Positions 1-5,983 of a stretch of DNA of 5,983 bases are shown here, one piece after another (positions within the stretch are counted from its first letter, which is position 1; every line of letters begins with the position of its first letter). The notes beneath the pieces are model-generated. The model was not told where the DNA came from. It did not search any database and saw only the letters and a program-made list of their open reading frames with translations. The position numbers and the translations under genes are program-made. This DNA comes from Sphaerochaeta sp. (GTDB taxonomy: Bacteria; Spirochaetota; Spirochaetia; Sphaerochaetales; Sphaerochaetaceae). The DNA is taken from the NCBI GenBank assembly GCA_003446545.1, contig DMAO01000142.1, forward strand, positions 1 through 5,983, given 5' to 3'.

Positions 1-1515
1 AAGGCTCCAATGGTTTATCCTTATGGCGTGACTGAAATCGTGAAGAACGATGACGGAGCCAAGGAGTTTGACCTGTTCGTTGTGCACACCAACGACGTCC
101 ATGGACGTATCGTTCCTGGTGATGGCGGAATGGGTTATGCAAAGCTTGCTACCATGTTGAAGATGGGTCGCTCTCTTACAGACAACATCCTCTATCTGGA
201 TGCTGGTGATACTACCCATGGAACCAACCTCGCTAATATGTTCGAAGGTGAGACCGTAGGTGTCATCCTCGATATGATTGGCCTCGATGCAATTGCTCCT
301 GGCAACCACGACTTCAACTATGGCGCAGATCGTCTTGTTGAGGCTGCAAGGATTGCTGATGAGTATACTGACATCAAGGTACTGAGTGCCAATGTTCTTG
401 ATGAGAATGACTATCTATTGTTCCAGCCTTATCAGGTATATGATTTCAACGGCTTCAAAATTGCAGTCGTCGGTCTGACCTCACCTGATACTGCTACAAA
501 GACTCATCCTAAGAATGTTGAAGGTATCTCTTTCATGAGTGATATCATTGTACAGAATGCTCAGGCAGCTGTTGATATGGCACATACTATGGTTGACTAT
601 GTCATCGTCCTTGGCCACATTGGCTTGGATTATGATGGAGCATCTGGTGTTACCAGTGATTTGATCATCAACAACGTCAAGGGTATCGATCTCTTTATTG
701 ACGGTCATAGCCACACTGTCCTTCCTCAGGGAAAGAAAGTGGGCGACACTATGATTGTCTCTACCGGAGAGTACATGAAGAATGTCGGTCTGGTTCAGCT
801 CCATGTCAAGAATGGCGTGGTAACTGCACTCTATCCGATGTTGCTCCCTGCTAAAGATGTCCTCAATCCTGCAGAGTCCGAGCTTGCTCGCTCCTATGGA
901 ATCACCAGCATCCCTGATGATCCTCAGGTCTCCGAATATGTCGGATACATGACGGCTAAACTCAGTGATAAGATGAATGTGGTCATCGCTAATGTTCCTG
1001 AAAAGCTTGATGGAGCACGTGAAAATGTGCGCACCAAGCCGACCAACCTTTCAAGGCTGATCACTCAGGCCATGACAGCAGAGAGTGGTGCTGACTTCAC
1101 CATCACCAATGGTGGTGGAATAAGAGCTTCTATTAACGCTGGTCCTGTAACTGTTGGGGATGTCATCACAGTCCTTCCCTTCACGAACATCATCACAGTC
1201 TGTGAGATTAAGGGTTCTGAAGTGTATGCCGCTCTCGAGCATGGCTACAGTCTGCTCCCTGCTACCAATGGCGCCTTCTCCCAGACTGACCTGCAGGTTG
1301 TTTACAACCGCTTTGGTGCTCCTGGCAAGCGTATCCTGAGAGTCCTGCTCAACGGTAAGGCCATCGATAAGAATGCTACATACAAGGTAGCTACTAACGA
1401 CTTTATGGCAGCCGGTGGAGACGGATATACAATGTTTGGCAGAGTCCTGACTGAGGGCTCCTTGCTCAGCGATGTGTTCATGGATTTCCTTTCCATGTAC
1501 TATCCCGCTAAGTAA
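1..1515 (+). CDS. UshA-like 5'-nucleotidase / metallophosphoesterase, 5' end missing
   Basis: The protein probably hydrolyses nucleoside 5'-phosphates or related nucleotides to nucleoside plus phosphate; relatives are usually exported. Numbering from the ATG at 10, the N-terminal calcineurin-like domain shows the full dinuclear metal set: NDVHG (D29, H31), DAGD (D67), GNHD (N99, H100), LGH (H203) and DGHSH (H233, H235). The C-terminal 5'-nucleotidase domain, from about residue 325 on, has NGGGIR (367-372), a PFTN stretch (390-393) and NDF..AGGDGY (464-473), the substrate-binding signature of the family. The frame stays open through bases 1-9 (Lys-Ala-Pro), and the ATG at 10 has no ribosome binding site and no signal peptide after it. 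The true start, and any export signal, therefore lie upstream. The stop is TAA at 1513. Family and fold are secure. Exact substrate (5'-AMP, UDP-sugar, cyclic nucleotide) and location cannot be decided from this fragment. Confidence 0.93.
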   Translation, partial: KAPMVYPYGVTEIVKNDDGAKEFDLFVVHTNDVHGRIVPGDGGMGYAKLATMLKMGRSLTDNILYLDAGDTTHGTNLANMFEGETVGVILDMIGLDAIAPGNHDFNYGADRLVEAARIADEYTDIKVLSANVLDENDYLLFQPYQVYDFNGFKIAVVGLTSPDTATKTHPKNVEGISFMSDIIVQNAQAAVDMAHTMVDYVIVLGHIGLDYDGASGVTSDLIINNVKGIDLFIDGHSHTVLPQGKKVGDTMIVSTGEYMKNVGLVQLHVKNGVVTALYPMLLPAKDVLNPAESELARSYGITSIPDDPQVSEYVGYMTAKLSDKMNVVIANVPEKLDGARENVRTKPTNLSRLITQAMTAESGADFTITNGGGIRASINAGPVTVGDVITVLPFTNIITVCEIKGSEVYAALEHGYSLLPATNGAFSQTDLQVVYNRFGAPGKRILRVLLNGKAIDKNATYKVATNDFMAAGGDGYTMFGRVLTEGSLLSDVFMDFLSMYYPAK

Positions 1516-1532
1516 GAATCTGATTGTAGATT

Positions 1533-1562
1533 ATGGGCGGCTTCCTCTAAGAAGCCGCCCAT
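1533..1562 (+). terminator. GC-rich hairpin after the nucleotidase gene
   Basis: A perfect 12-bp stem (1533-1544 with 1551-1562) encloses a six-base loop, CTCTAA, beginning 17 bases after the nucleotidase stop codon. The bases after it (TTCTGTTGATCT) are only loosely U-rich, so this is a strong hairpin with a poor U-tract. It probably ends the nucleotidase transcript and stabilises its 3' end. It also separates that gene from the tRNA promoter. Confidence 0.75.
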
Positions 1563-1589
1563 TCTGTTGATCTAAGTCTGAATAATCGC

Positions 1590-1618
1590 TTGACATAATT
1601 ATTTCAATAGGGTATCTT
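1590..1618 (+). promoter_or_regulatory. sigma-70-type promoter of the tRNA-Asn gene
   Basis: TTGACA at 1590-1595 is a perfect -35 box. A 17-base spacer separates it from TATCTT at 1613-1618, a fair -10 box. Transcription would start near 1625, about 15 bases before the mature tRNA 5' end, leaving a short leader for RNase P to remove. Position, spacing and sequence agree, so this is the best-supported promoter in the window. Confidence 0.8.
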
Positions 1619-1639
1619 ACCAATCGTTCTTAGATTCAT

Positions 1640-1712
<73 letters not shown>

Positions 1713-1721
1713 ATATTCCAT

Positions 1722-1756
1722 ATGGGCAATCCTTTTTTTGGGTTGCTCATTTTTTT
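1722..1756 (+). terminator. rho-independent terminator of the tRNA gene
   Basis: An 11-bp stem (1722-1732 with 1740-1750, two G-U pairs) has a seven-T loop and is followed by T1750-T1756. It starts about ten bases after the tRNA 3' end, as expected for a monocistronic tRNA transcript. Confidence 0.88.
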
Positions 1757-1775
1757 ATGTGGTGCCTTCTGATAG

Positions 1776-1803
1776 AAAAACGGCAGGGGAGACCCTGCCG
1801 TTT
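1776..1803 (-). terminator. rho-independent terminator of the sugar operon (after galE)
   Basis: The 8-bp GC core CGGCAGGG/CCCTGCCG (1781-1788 with 1793-1800) is extended by three A-T pairs to 1778 and 1803, with a four-base loop. Read on the minus strand it lies 17 bases beyond the galE stop codon and runs into five Us (1780 down to 1776). It can also fold on the plus strand, but only three Ts follow there, so its main job is to end the galE transcript and insulate it from the tRNA unit. Confidence 0.85.
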
Positions 1804-1820
1804 GTACCATAGCCCTTGTG

Positions 1821-2819
1821 TTATGTTTTCGCTGTAGTATTCGTCTTGTTTTTGTTAGCCTGATAGACCTTCCACGTAGAGGCTACAATGGATTCTACCG
1901 ATGAGTACTCAGCTTCCCATCCCAACTCCTTCTTGGCCAAGGTAGAGGAGGCAACAAGCTTTGCAGGGTCTCCAGGGCGACGCTCGACATATTGGGCATC
2001 TATTTCCTTCCCAGTTATCTCGCGTGCCGTATCAAGGATCTGCTGAACAGAGAGCCCATATTCAGAACCTAGGTTTACGACCAGATTCTTATGGTTCTCA
2101 AGAAGATAGTCTGCTGCAAGCAAATGACCTCTAGCAAGGTCTGTGACATGCACGTAGTCACGAACACCTGTGCCGTCAACGGTGTCATAGTCCTTACCAA
2201 ATACCAACATGTTAGGTCTGAACCCTGCTGCCACTTCCATGACCACAGGGATGAGATTTGCGGGATTATTCTCAAGCCCCATCATCCTGAGCTCACCATC
2301 ATACCCAGCAGCATTGAAGTAGCGAAGGGCTACATAGTTGAATTCCTTGAGTTTGGAATACCACTTGAGATTCTCTTCTATGCACAGCTTTGTGTACCCA
2401 TAGTAGTTGGTAGGGTTGGTAGGATGCTTCTCATCGACAGGAAGGTACGTAGGCTCACCGTAGACGGCAGCAGAAGAGGAAAGTATGAAATTCTTCACCT
2501 CTGCGCGCACACACTCAGTGATAAGGATCAGGGAGCCTGTGATGTTGTTTTCCGAATACTTGAAGGGCTTGAGCATCGATTCACCGGCAGCCTTGAAAGC
2601 CGCTAGATGGACAGCAGCATCCCAACCCTCACTGAGAACTTCACGGACCTTCTCCCTATTCAGGATGTCCCCTTCATAGAATTGACAGCGTTCATCGACA
2701 TTTGAACGCAATCCCGAAGAGAGATTGTCAAATATCCCTACTGTATCGTTGCGCTCTAGGAAGGCTAGGGCAACATGGGTGCCGATATAACCAGCACCTC
2801 CGAACAAAAGTACTTTCAT
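1821..2819 (-). CDS. galE: UDP-glucose 4-epimerase GalE
   Basis: This is a cytoplasmic NAD-dependent enzyme that interconverts UDP-glucose and UDP-galactose, feeding the Leloir pathway and galactose-containing surface glycans. The 332-residue protein is close to the usual GalE length. It is an extended short-chain dehydrogenase/reductase: a Rossmann GGAGYIG at 7-13, D31 at the end of strand 2 for the cofactor ribose, the HLAA segment (71-74), SSSAAVYG (114-121) with S116 as the likely catalytic Ser, and the Y140-x-x-x-K144 pair. RYFNAAG (about 167-173) and RRPGDP near residue 280 are typical GalE substrate-region signatures. The ATG at 2819 has AAGGAG at 2828-2833, eight bases upstream. The gene is last in its operon, 31 bases after the mutase, and has its own terminator. 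The C-terminus ends in a short Lys/Thr/Asn tail that adds nothing recognisable. Activity on UDP-GlcNAc as well cannot be excluded. Confidence 0.95.
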   Translation of the reverse strand: MKVLLFGGAGYIGTHVALAFLERNDTVGIFDNLSSGLRSNVDERCQFYEGDILNREKVREVLSEGWDAAVHLAAFKAAGESMLKPFKYSENNITGSLILITECVRAEVKNFILSSSAAVYGEPTYLPVDEKHPTNPTNYYGYTKLCIEENLKWYSKLKEFNYVALRYFNAAGYDGELRMMGLENNPANLIPVVMEVAAGFRPNMLVFGKDYDTVDGTGVRDYVHVTDLARGHLLAADYLLENHKNLVVNLGSEYGLSVQQILDTAREITGKEIDAQYVERRPGDPAKLVASSTLAKKELGWEAEYSSVESIVASTWKVYQANKNKTNTTAKT

Positions 2820-2827
2820 GGAAATTA

Positions 2828-2833
2828 CTCCTT
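2828..2833 (-). promoter_or_regulatory. ribosome binding site of galE
   Basis: AAGGAG on the minus strand lies eight bases before the galE ATG, in the 31-base gap after the mutase. No hairpin or promoter is evident in this gap, which supports read-through from the mutase gene. Confidence 0.8.
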
Positions 2834-2850
2834 CATGTGTAAGTATAATA

Positions 2851-4188
2851 TCAGTTGAACTGCTTAATTATTGCAGTTAGTGCCTTTGTCCTTTCGTCTA
2901 ACTCTTCTTTGGTCTTTGCCTCAACAACAAGCCTGAGGTAGGGCTCCGTATTGGATTTGCGCACATTGAACCACCAGGTGGGAAACTCTATGCGATACCC
3001 GTCAAAATCAAGGACCTTATCAGGCTTTGCTTCCTTTACAAACTTGGTGTAAAGAGCCGCCATAGCCTTGTCCTTATCTTCAAGCTTGAAGTTAATCTCC
3101 CCGCTGTTAGCATAGGCGATGATGGTGTCAATGAAACAGCTCAGGGAGATGCCCTGTTCCTTAAGTTCACTGACAACCCCAAGAACTATGAGCGAAGCGA
3201 GAAAGCCGCTGTCACAGTTGAAGAAGTCCCGAAAATAGTAGTGGCCGGCGAGTTCTCCACCAAATAGGGCCTTGATGTCTCGAAGCTTGATCTTGGCAAA
3301 GGCATGGCCTACCTTCCAGATATGTACCTGCGCACCATGTTTACTCAGATATTCTGTCGTTGATCTGCTGGTCCTGATATCAACGAGAACATTGCCCTTT
3401 TCTTGCTTTAGATAATGATAGCCCAAGACAGCGGTGATATAGTCAGGTTGTATGAAGCGCCCTTTCTCATCGATGAACATGACACGGTCTGCATCGCCAT
3501 CGAAGATGACCCCTACGTCACTGTTGTTGGCAAGCACAGCATCCTTGATGTCCTTGCAGTTCTCCTCTTCCAGAGGATTTGGCTCATGGGCAGGGAAGGT
3601 GCCGTCAAAATGATCATAAAGATACTGGTGATGATCGCCTAGCAGATCCTTAGCCAACAGGTTGGCCATCCCATGGGATAGGTCAAGGGAAATGTTGAGA
3701 TTGGAGGTATCGGGGGCAAACTGCTTGAGAAATGCGAGATAGGGGGTCTTTGCATCCTTTTGGATGATGGACCCTTTTCTCTTTGCCACTACTATGGTGT
3801 CGTTGTTGACCATAGCCTCAAGTTCCTTCAAGCCGGACTCCACTCCTACAGGCAGTGCTTTTGCCCGGCTTATCTTCAACCCGTTGTATTGGGCAGGGTT
3901 GTGGCTTGCGGTAATCTGGGCGGATGCCTCAGAAGCGAAATGGACTGTAGCGAAATAAACCATTGGGGTGGTGGCAAGGCCGATATCCCAAACATCAGAG
4001 CCACTGTCGGTGATGCCCCTGCTCAAGGCTTCGAAGATCTCGTCGCTGGTTGTACGTACATCCCTTCCAACCACGACCTCTTTGCTCTTTAGAAGCTTTG
4101 GCAGGAAGAAACCTATCTTGTAGACCATTTCCTTATCGAAATCCTTGTTGTAGATTCCCCTGATATCATATGCCTTGAAAGCACCCAT
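2851..4188 (-). CDS. manB: phosphomannomutase/phosphoglucomutase
   Basis: This alpha-D-phosphohexomutase interconverts hexose 6-phosphate and hexose 1-phosphate (mannose and/or glucose), giving precursors for GDP-mannose or UDP-glucose. Numbered from the ATG at 4188 (445 residues, normal for the family), it starts with an AYDIRG motif. The phosphoserine loop is TASHNP, with S95 as the phosphorylated residue. The Mg-binding loop is DGDADR (D230, D232, D234), the sugar-recognition loop is GELAGH (about 311-316), and the phosphate-binding loop is RKSNTEP (410-416). All four domains are present and intact. A GTG at 4194 would add two residues, but it overlaps the AGGAGG ribosome binding site (4194-4199). 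The ATG, five bases after that site, is the better start. The gene lies 9 bases after the upstream hypothetical gene and 31 bases before galE, so it is almost certainly co-transcribed with both. The sequence does not settle mannose versus glucose preference; the symbol reflects family membership only. Confidence 0.93.
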   Translation of the reverse strand: MGAFKAYDIRGIYNKDFDKEMVYKIGFFLPKLLKSKEVVVGRDVRTTSDEIFEALSRGITDSGSDVWDIGLATTPMVYFATVHFASEASAQITASHNPAQYNGLKISRAKALPVGVESGLKELEAMVNNDTIVVAKRKGSIIQKDAKTPYLAFLKQFAPDTSNLNISLDLSHGMANLLAKDLLGDHHQYLYDHFDGTFPAHEPNPLEEENCKDIKDAVLANNSDVGVIFDGDADRVMFIDEKGRFIQPDYITAVLGYHYLKQEKGNVLVDIRTSRSTTEYLSKHGAQVHIWKVGHAFAKIKLRDIKALFGGELAGHYYFRDFFNCDSGFLASLIVLGVVSELKEQGISLSCFIDTIIAYANSGEINFKLEDKDKAMAALYTKFVKEAKPDKVLDFDGYRIEFPTWWFNVRKSNTEPYLRLVVEAKTKEELDERTKALTAIIKQFN

Positions 4189-4193
4189 ATGCA

Positions 4194-4199
4194 CCTCCT
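4194..4199 (-). promoter_or_regulatory. strong ribosome binding site overlapping the upstream stop codon
   Basis: The minus strand reads TAGGAGG here: the TAG stop of the 152-residue gene (4200-4198) shares bases with a perfect AGGAGG. The spacing is five bases to the mutase ATG at 4188. This decides the start codon of the mutase and suggests translational coupling, with ribosomes finishing the first gene delivered directly to the second. Confidence 0.85.
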
Positions 4200-4656
4200 A
4201 TGCTTGTAACGCAACAGCAAAAGCCTTGCGGTCAATCAATTCAAAAAAATGTACACTCCCATCCTCGAGGGTGACCATCTCGACCAATTGCCTGAAAACC
4301 CTATCGAGCATAGTTACCCGAGGCAACTCTTCTGGTATGCTGGTACCTTCGGTGACCTTTTTCGCTTGGGTCTTGACAATTTGTCGTGTGGAAACCACAT
4401 CCTCAAGAGTAAAGAAACCTTCATATTTCACAAAAGGCTCATTCTTTTTTTTGGACTTGAGGGATATGCCAAACATGCTTGGGTTCCTTTCGAAATCCTC
4501 AAAATAGAAGGTTTTCTCACATCGGTAGAGAAATACCCCGAACTCCCGTGAGACCCCGCGATTGTTTCCATACCAGGTTGCATACGTCTTCCAGCTAACT
4601 TTCGCTTGGCGTCTTGTTTCCAGTTCTGCAATAAAGGCCTGAGCATCTTCGTCCAT
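4198..4656 (-). CDS. unrecognised 152-residue protein, first gene of the sugar operon
   Basis: I do not recognise this protein. The ATG at 4656 has GAAGGA at 4666-4671, nine bases upstream, and an in-frame TAG at 4680-4678 fixes the start region. It is a soluble, mixed alpha/beta-looking protein with no signal peptide and no membrane segment. The N-terminus (about 1-30) is helical and charged, with SWKTYATWYG at 21-30. The middle (about 38-95) alternates aromatic and charged residues in a beta-rich pattern (FGVFLYRCEKTFYFEDF). A lysine cluster SKKKNE sits at 68-73. There are only single Cys and His residues, so no metal site is apparent. Its frame is real: it has a good ribosome binding site, and its stop merges with the next gene's ribosome binding site. 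The operon links it to sugar-phosphate metabolism only by association. A pleckstrin-like beta-barrel or a small regulatory protein are guesses, not calls. Confidence 0.85.
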   Translation of the reverse strand: MDEDAQAFIAELETRRQAKVSWKTYATWYGNNRGVSREFGVFLYRCEKTFYFEDFERNPSMFGISLKSKKKNEPFVKYEGFFTLEDVVSTRQIVKTQAKKVTEGTSIPEELPRVTMLDRVFRQLVEMVTLEDGSVHFFELIDRKAFAVALQA

Positions 4657-4689
4657 AATAGTTTTTCCTTCACTTCTCTAGCTTTTTTC

Positions 4690-4705
4690 TATAGTACCAT
4701 ATACA
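4690..4705 (+). promoter_or_regulatory. candidate -10 region for the methyltransferase gene
   Basis: Two weak -10-like hexamers lie on the plus strand, TATAGT (4690-4695) and TATACA (4700-4705). They are 41 and 31 bases before the ATG at 4737. Neither has a recognisable -35 box at the right distance. The first overlaps the opposite-strand -10 almost exactly. A promoter must lie in or just before this gap, since the upstream gene faces the other way, but the exact element is uncertain. Confidence 0.3.
4691..4699 (-). promoter_or_regulatory. candidate extended -10 promoter of the sugar operon
   Basis: On the minus strand TGGTACTAT (4699 down to 4691) matches an extended -10 (TGnTAnnnT). A start near 4684 would give a leader of about 28 bases before the first ATG at 4656. 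No good -35 box lies 16-18 bases upstream, which is tolerated for extended -10 promoters. Nothing else in the 80-base divergent gap fits better on this strand. Confidence 0.45.
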
Positions 4706-4716
4706 CTGCAATGCAG
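4706..4716. repeat. small inverted repeat in the divergent promoter region
   Basis: CTGCA-A-TGCAG is a perfect 5+1+5 palindrome. It sits just upstream of the candidate minus-strand -10 and just downstream of the plus-strand ones. Its position would suit an operator acting on both directions, but 5-bp arms arise easily by chance and no known regulator site is recognised. Confidence 0.3.
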
Positions 4717-4736
4717 AAAGAGCTATCAGGGAAGAC

Positions 4737-5983
4737 ATGGATTATACAGAGAAGGATTTCGGAAAGATTTTAAAGACAAACGCACTCAAGATGCGTCGTT
4801 TAATGATAAAGAGTGGAACGACATGCATGCGGGTGTATGATAGAAACCTGGAAAGATTTCCTGTTACTGTAGATTTGTATGGACCCTATGCAAGAATCAC
4901 TGATTACAGTGAGGATGGTTTGGATAACGAGACAGAAGCTATTTGCTGCGATATTGTCTCACGAATGTTATATGTCCAGGCTACCCATGTGGTGTTTCAT
5001 CGCCGACCGAAGAGAGTAGGCAAGGAACAGCACGAATTGCAGAGTGAAGAGTCTCTTTTGGTTGAGGTAACGGAAAACGGACTGACTTTTACCGTCGACC
5101 TTACCAAACGTATCGATACTGGCTTGTTTCTTGACCATATGCTGACCAGAGAAATGGTAGGAACAATGAGTTCTGGGTTATCGGTACTGAATCTGTTCTC
5201 CTATACTGGATCATTCTCTGTATACGCCGCAAAGGGTGGAGCAAAGAAGGTCGAATCGGTGGACTTGAATGCTACCTATACAGCTTGGGCGCAGAAGAAC
5301 CTTACGGATAATGGGTTTCCGGAGGAACTGTTTCCCTGTATTGCCGCAGATGCATGGCAATATGTAGTAGAAGCTGTAAAAGAAGGGCGGAAGTATGACT
5401 TGATCGTATTCGATCCGCCATGTTTTTCCAACAGCAGAAAGATGGAACATGATTTTGACGTACAAAGAGATTACCTGCGTTGGATCAAAGTGCTGAATGC
5501 ACTGTTGACAAGAGACGGCATGCTCTTGTTCTCTACAAACCTGAGTTCCTTCAGAATGGAACGGGGTAAGATTCGCGGTTTTGAGGTTCAGGAAATAAGC
5601 TCGCACGTCGCAGCACCGGGCTTCACCCACAAGAAAGGAATCGCGAGGAGTTGGTTGCTCGATAAGCAACAGGAAGTACGGATCTATGCAGAAGACCTGC
5701 AAACCGTTGACAAGAAAGCCGGAAAAAGCCGGCACGATACTGAGAAGATGGAAATAATAACCATGACCAAGAAAAAAGAAACGAACGAAAAAATGATTGA
5801 AGACGTCAAGAAGGACGCAGTAGTAACTGAAGATACCGTACAGACTGAAGCCAACGTTGAAGAGACTAATGAAAAAGCTGTTGTAACTGAAGAAACGACC
5901 ACTGAAGAAGACTCATCCACAAAAACAAAGAAACCTGTAAAAAAGGCAGCTAAGAAGACCACCAAGAAAGCTGAGAAGGCTGA
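4737..5983 (+). CDS. rlmK: RlmK-type 23S rRNA methyltransferase with charged C-terminal tail, 3' end missing
   Basis: The frame is open for 415 codons from the ATG at 4737 to the window edge. An AGGGAAG stretch (4728-4734) just before the ATG is a modest ribosome binding site. Residues 1-310 follow the RlmK half of E. coli RlmKL, which makes m7G2069 in 23S rRNA with S-adenosylmethionine. The N-terminal part has YDRNL and DLYGPYARI (about 34-54). Then come DTGLFLDH (127-134), the SAM loop NLFSYTG (152-158), the acidic SVDLN (174-178), and the catalytic-region DPPCFSNSRKME (226-237) with DVQRDYL just after. The THUMP and RlmL half present in E. coli is absent, and no PUA domain precedes it, which argues against RlmI. 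After about residue 315 comes a non-catalytic tail: acidic and Val/Thr/Glu-rich (360-392), then Lys/Ala/Thr-rich (396-415, KKAAKKTTKK). The tail continues beyond the window. The methyltransferase class is secure; the exact target base is inferred from similarity. Confidence 0.88.
   Translation, partial: MDYTEKDFGKILKTNALKMRRLMIKSGTTCMRVYDRNLERFPVTVDLYGPYARITDYSEDGLDNETEAICCDIVSRMLYVQATHVVFHRRPKRVGKEQHELQSEESLLVEVTENGLTFTVDLTKRIDTGLFLDHMLTREMVGTMSSGLSVLNLFSYTGSFSVYAAKGGAKKVESVDLNATYTAWAQKNLTDNGFPEELFPCIAADAWQYVVEAVKEGRKYDLIVFDPPCFSNSRKMEHDFDVQRDYLRWIKVLNALLTRDGMLLFSTNLSSFRMERGKIRGFEVQEISSHVAAPGFTHKKGIARSWLLDKQQEVRIYAEDLQTVDKKAGKSRHDTEKMEIITMTKKKETNEKMIEDVKKDAVVTEDTVQTEANVEETNEKAVVTEETTTEEDSSTKTKKPVKKAAKKTTKKAEKA
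5763..5983 (+). other. low-complexity acidic/basic tail region of the methyltransferase frame
   Basis: This stretch encodes about 30 mostly acidic residues rich in Val, Thr and Glu. It then switches to a basic segment resembling the lysine-rich tails of histone H1-like bacterial proteins. It is in frame with the methyltransferase and no stop intervenes. In-frame ATGs at 5748 and 5763 follow a weak GAGAAG (5742-5747), so internal initiation of a separate lysine-rich protein is possible but poorly supported. The tail is likely disordered and able to bind nucleic acid; this is inference from composition. Confidence 0.6.
5823..5893 (+). repeat. short direct repeat inside the tail coding region
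   Basis: The 11-mer GTAACTGAAGA occurs at 5823-5833 and 5883-5893, exactly 60 bases (20 codons) apart. Both copies encode VVTE preceded by Ala. Several further ACTGAAG cores lie between and after them. This suggests that the acidic part of the tail grew by duplication of a short coding unit. Confidence 0.6.

Noticed and set aside
10..12. ATG at 10 as the true start of the nucleotidase
   Set aside because: The frame is open to the window edge, no ribosome binding site precedes it, and no export signal follows it, so the gene most likely begins upstream.
481..804. 107-codon minus-strand frame within the nucleotidase
   Set aside because: It is antisense to the metallophosphoesterase domain with its metal ligands intact, and has no expression signals.
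2091..2606. 171-codon plus-strand open frame opposite galE
   Set aside because: It is antisense to a galE with all catalytic motifs, has no plausible ribosome binding site, and encodes a Cys/His-rich sequence with no family character.
3760..4092. plus-strand frames of 110 and 64 codons opposite the mutase
   Set aside because: They overlap the phosphoserine domain of an intact mutase and are not credible proteins.
5211..5735. 174-codon minus-strand open frame
   Set aside because: It lies opposite the methyltransferase catalytic core, whose SAM and DPP motifs prove the plus strand is coding.
5700..5765. frameshift joining two genes at the methyltransferase/tail boundary
   Set aside because: The frame is continuous from 4737 through the boundary with no stop and no need for an indel. 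A natural extension or fusion explains it without sequencing error.
5684..5965. 93-codon minus-strand frame rich in Ser/Val/Phe, looking like a membrane or signal sequence
   Set aside because: It is the complement of the Glu/Lys/Thr-rich tail. GAA, ACT and AAG codons read backwards give Phe, Ser and Leu, so the hydrophobic look is an artefact.

Overview
The window looks like ordinary bacterial chromosome with moderate G+C and compact gene packing. No mobile element, CRISPR array or phage gene is visible. My best guess at the source is a spirochaete of the Sphaerochaeta/Treponema type. That guess rests on the general feel of the proteins and codon use, not on a diagnostic marker, so treat it as tentative.

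Layout from left to right. (1) Positions 1-1515 (+) carry the 3' part of a UshA-like 5'-nucleotidase/metallophosphoesterase gene whose 5' end lies outside the window. It is followed by a strong GC-rich hairpin. (2) Positions 1516-1820 hold no protein gene but are full of signals: the hairpin, a near-consensus sigma-70 promoter, a tRNA-Asn(GTT) gene, its U-tailed terminator, and then a terminator facing the other way for the minus-strand genes. (3) Positions 1821-4656 (-) hold a three-gene operon. Transcription runs from an unrecognised 152-residue protein, through a phosphomannomutase/phosphoglucomutase, to UDP-glucose 4-epimerase (galE). (4) Positions 4657-4736 are an 80-base divergent promoter region. 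(5) From 4737 to the right edge (+) runs an open reading frame with no stop inside the window. It is a stand-alone RlmK-type 23S rRNA methyltransferase followed in frame by an acidic and then lysine/alanine/threonine-rich tail.

How the genes fit together. The mutase and GalE act on neighbouring steps of sugar-nucleotide metabolism: hexose-6-P to hexose-1-P, and UDP-Glc to UDP-Gal. They probably supply precursors for surface glycolipid or polysaccharide. The small leading gene is tightly coupled to the mutase (its stop codon overlaps the mutase ribosome binding site), but its role is unknown. The nucleotidase, the tRNA and the methyltransferase appear to be independent transcription units.

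The least routine items are the lysine-rich extension on the methyltransferase, the unrecognised first gene of the sugar operon, and the overlapping divergent -10 elements. I see no convincing new multi-gene system here.
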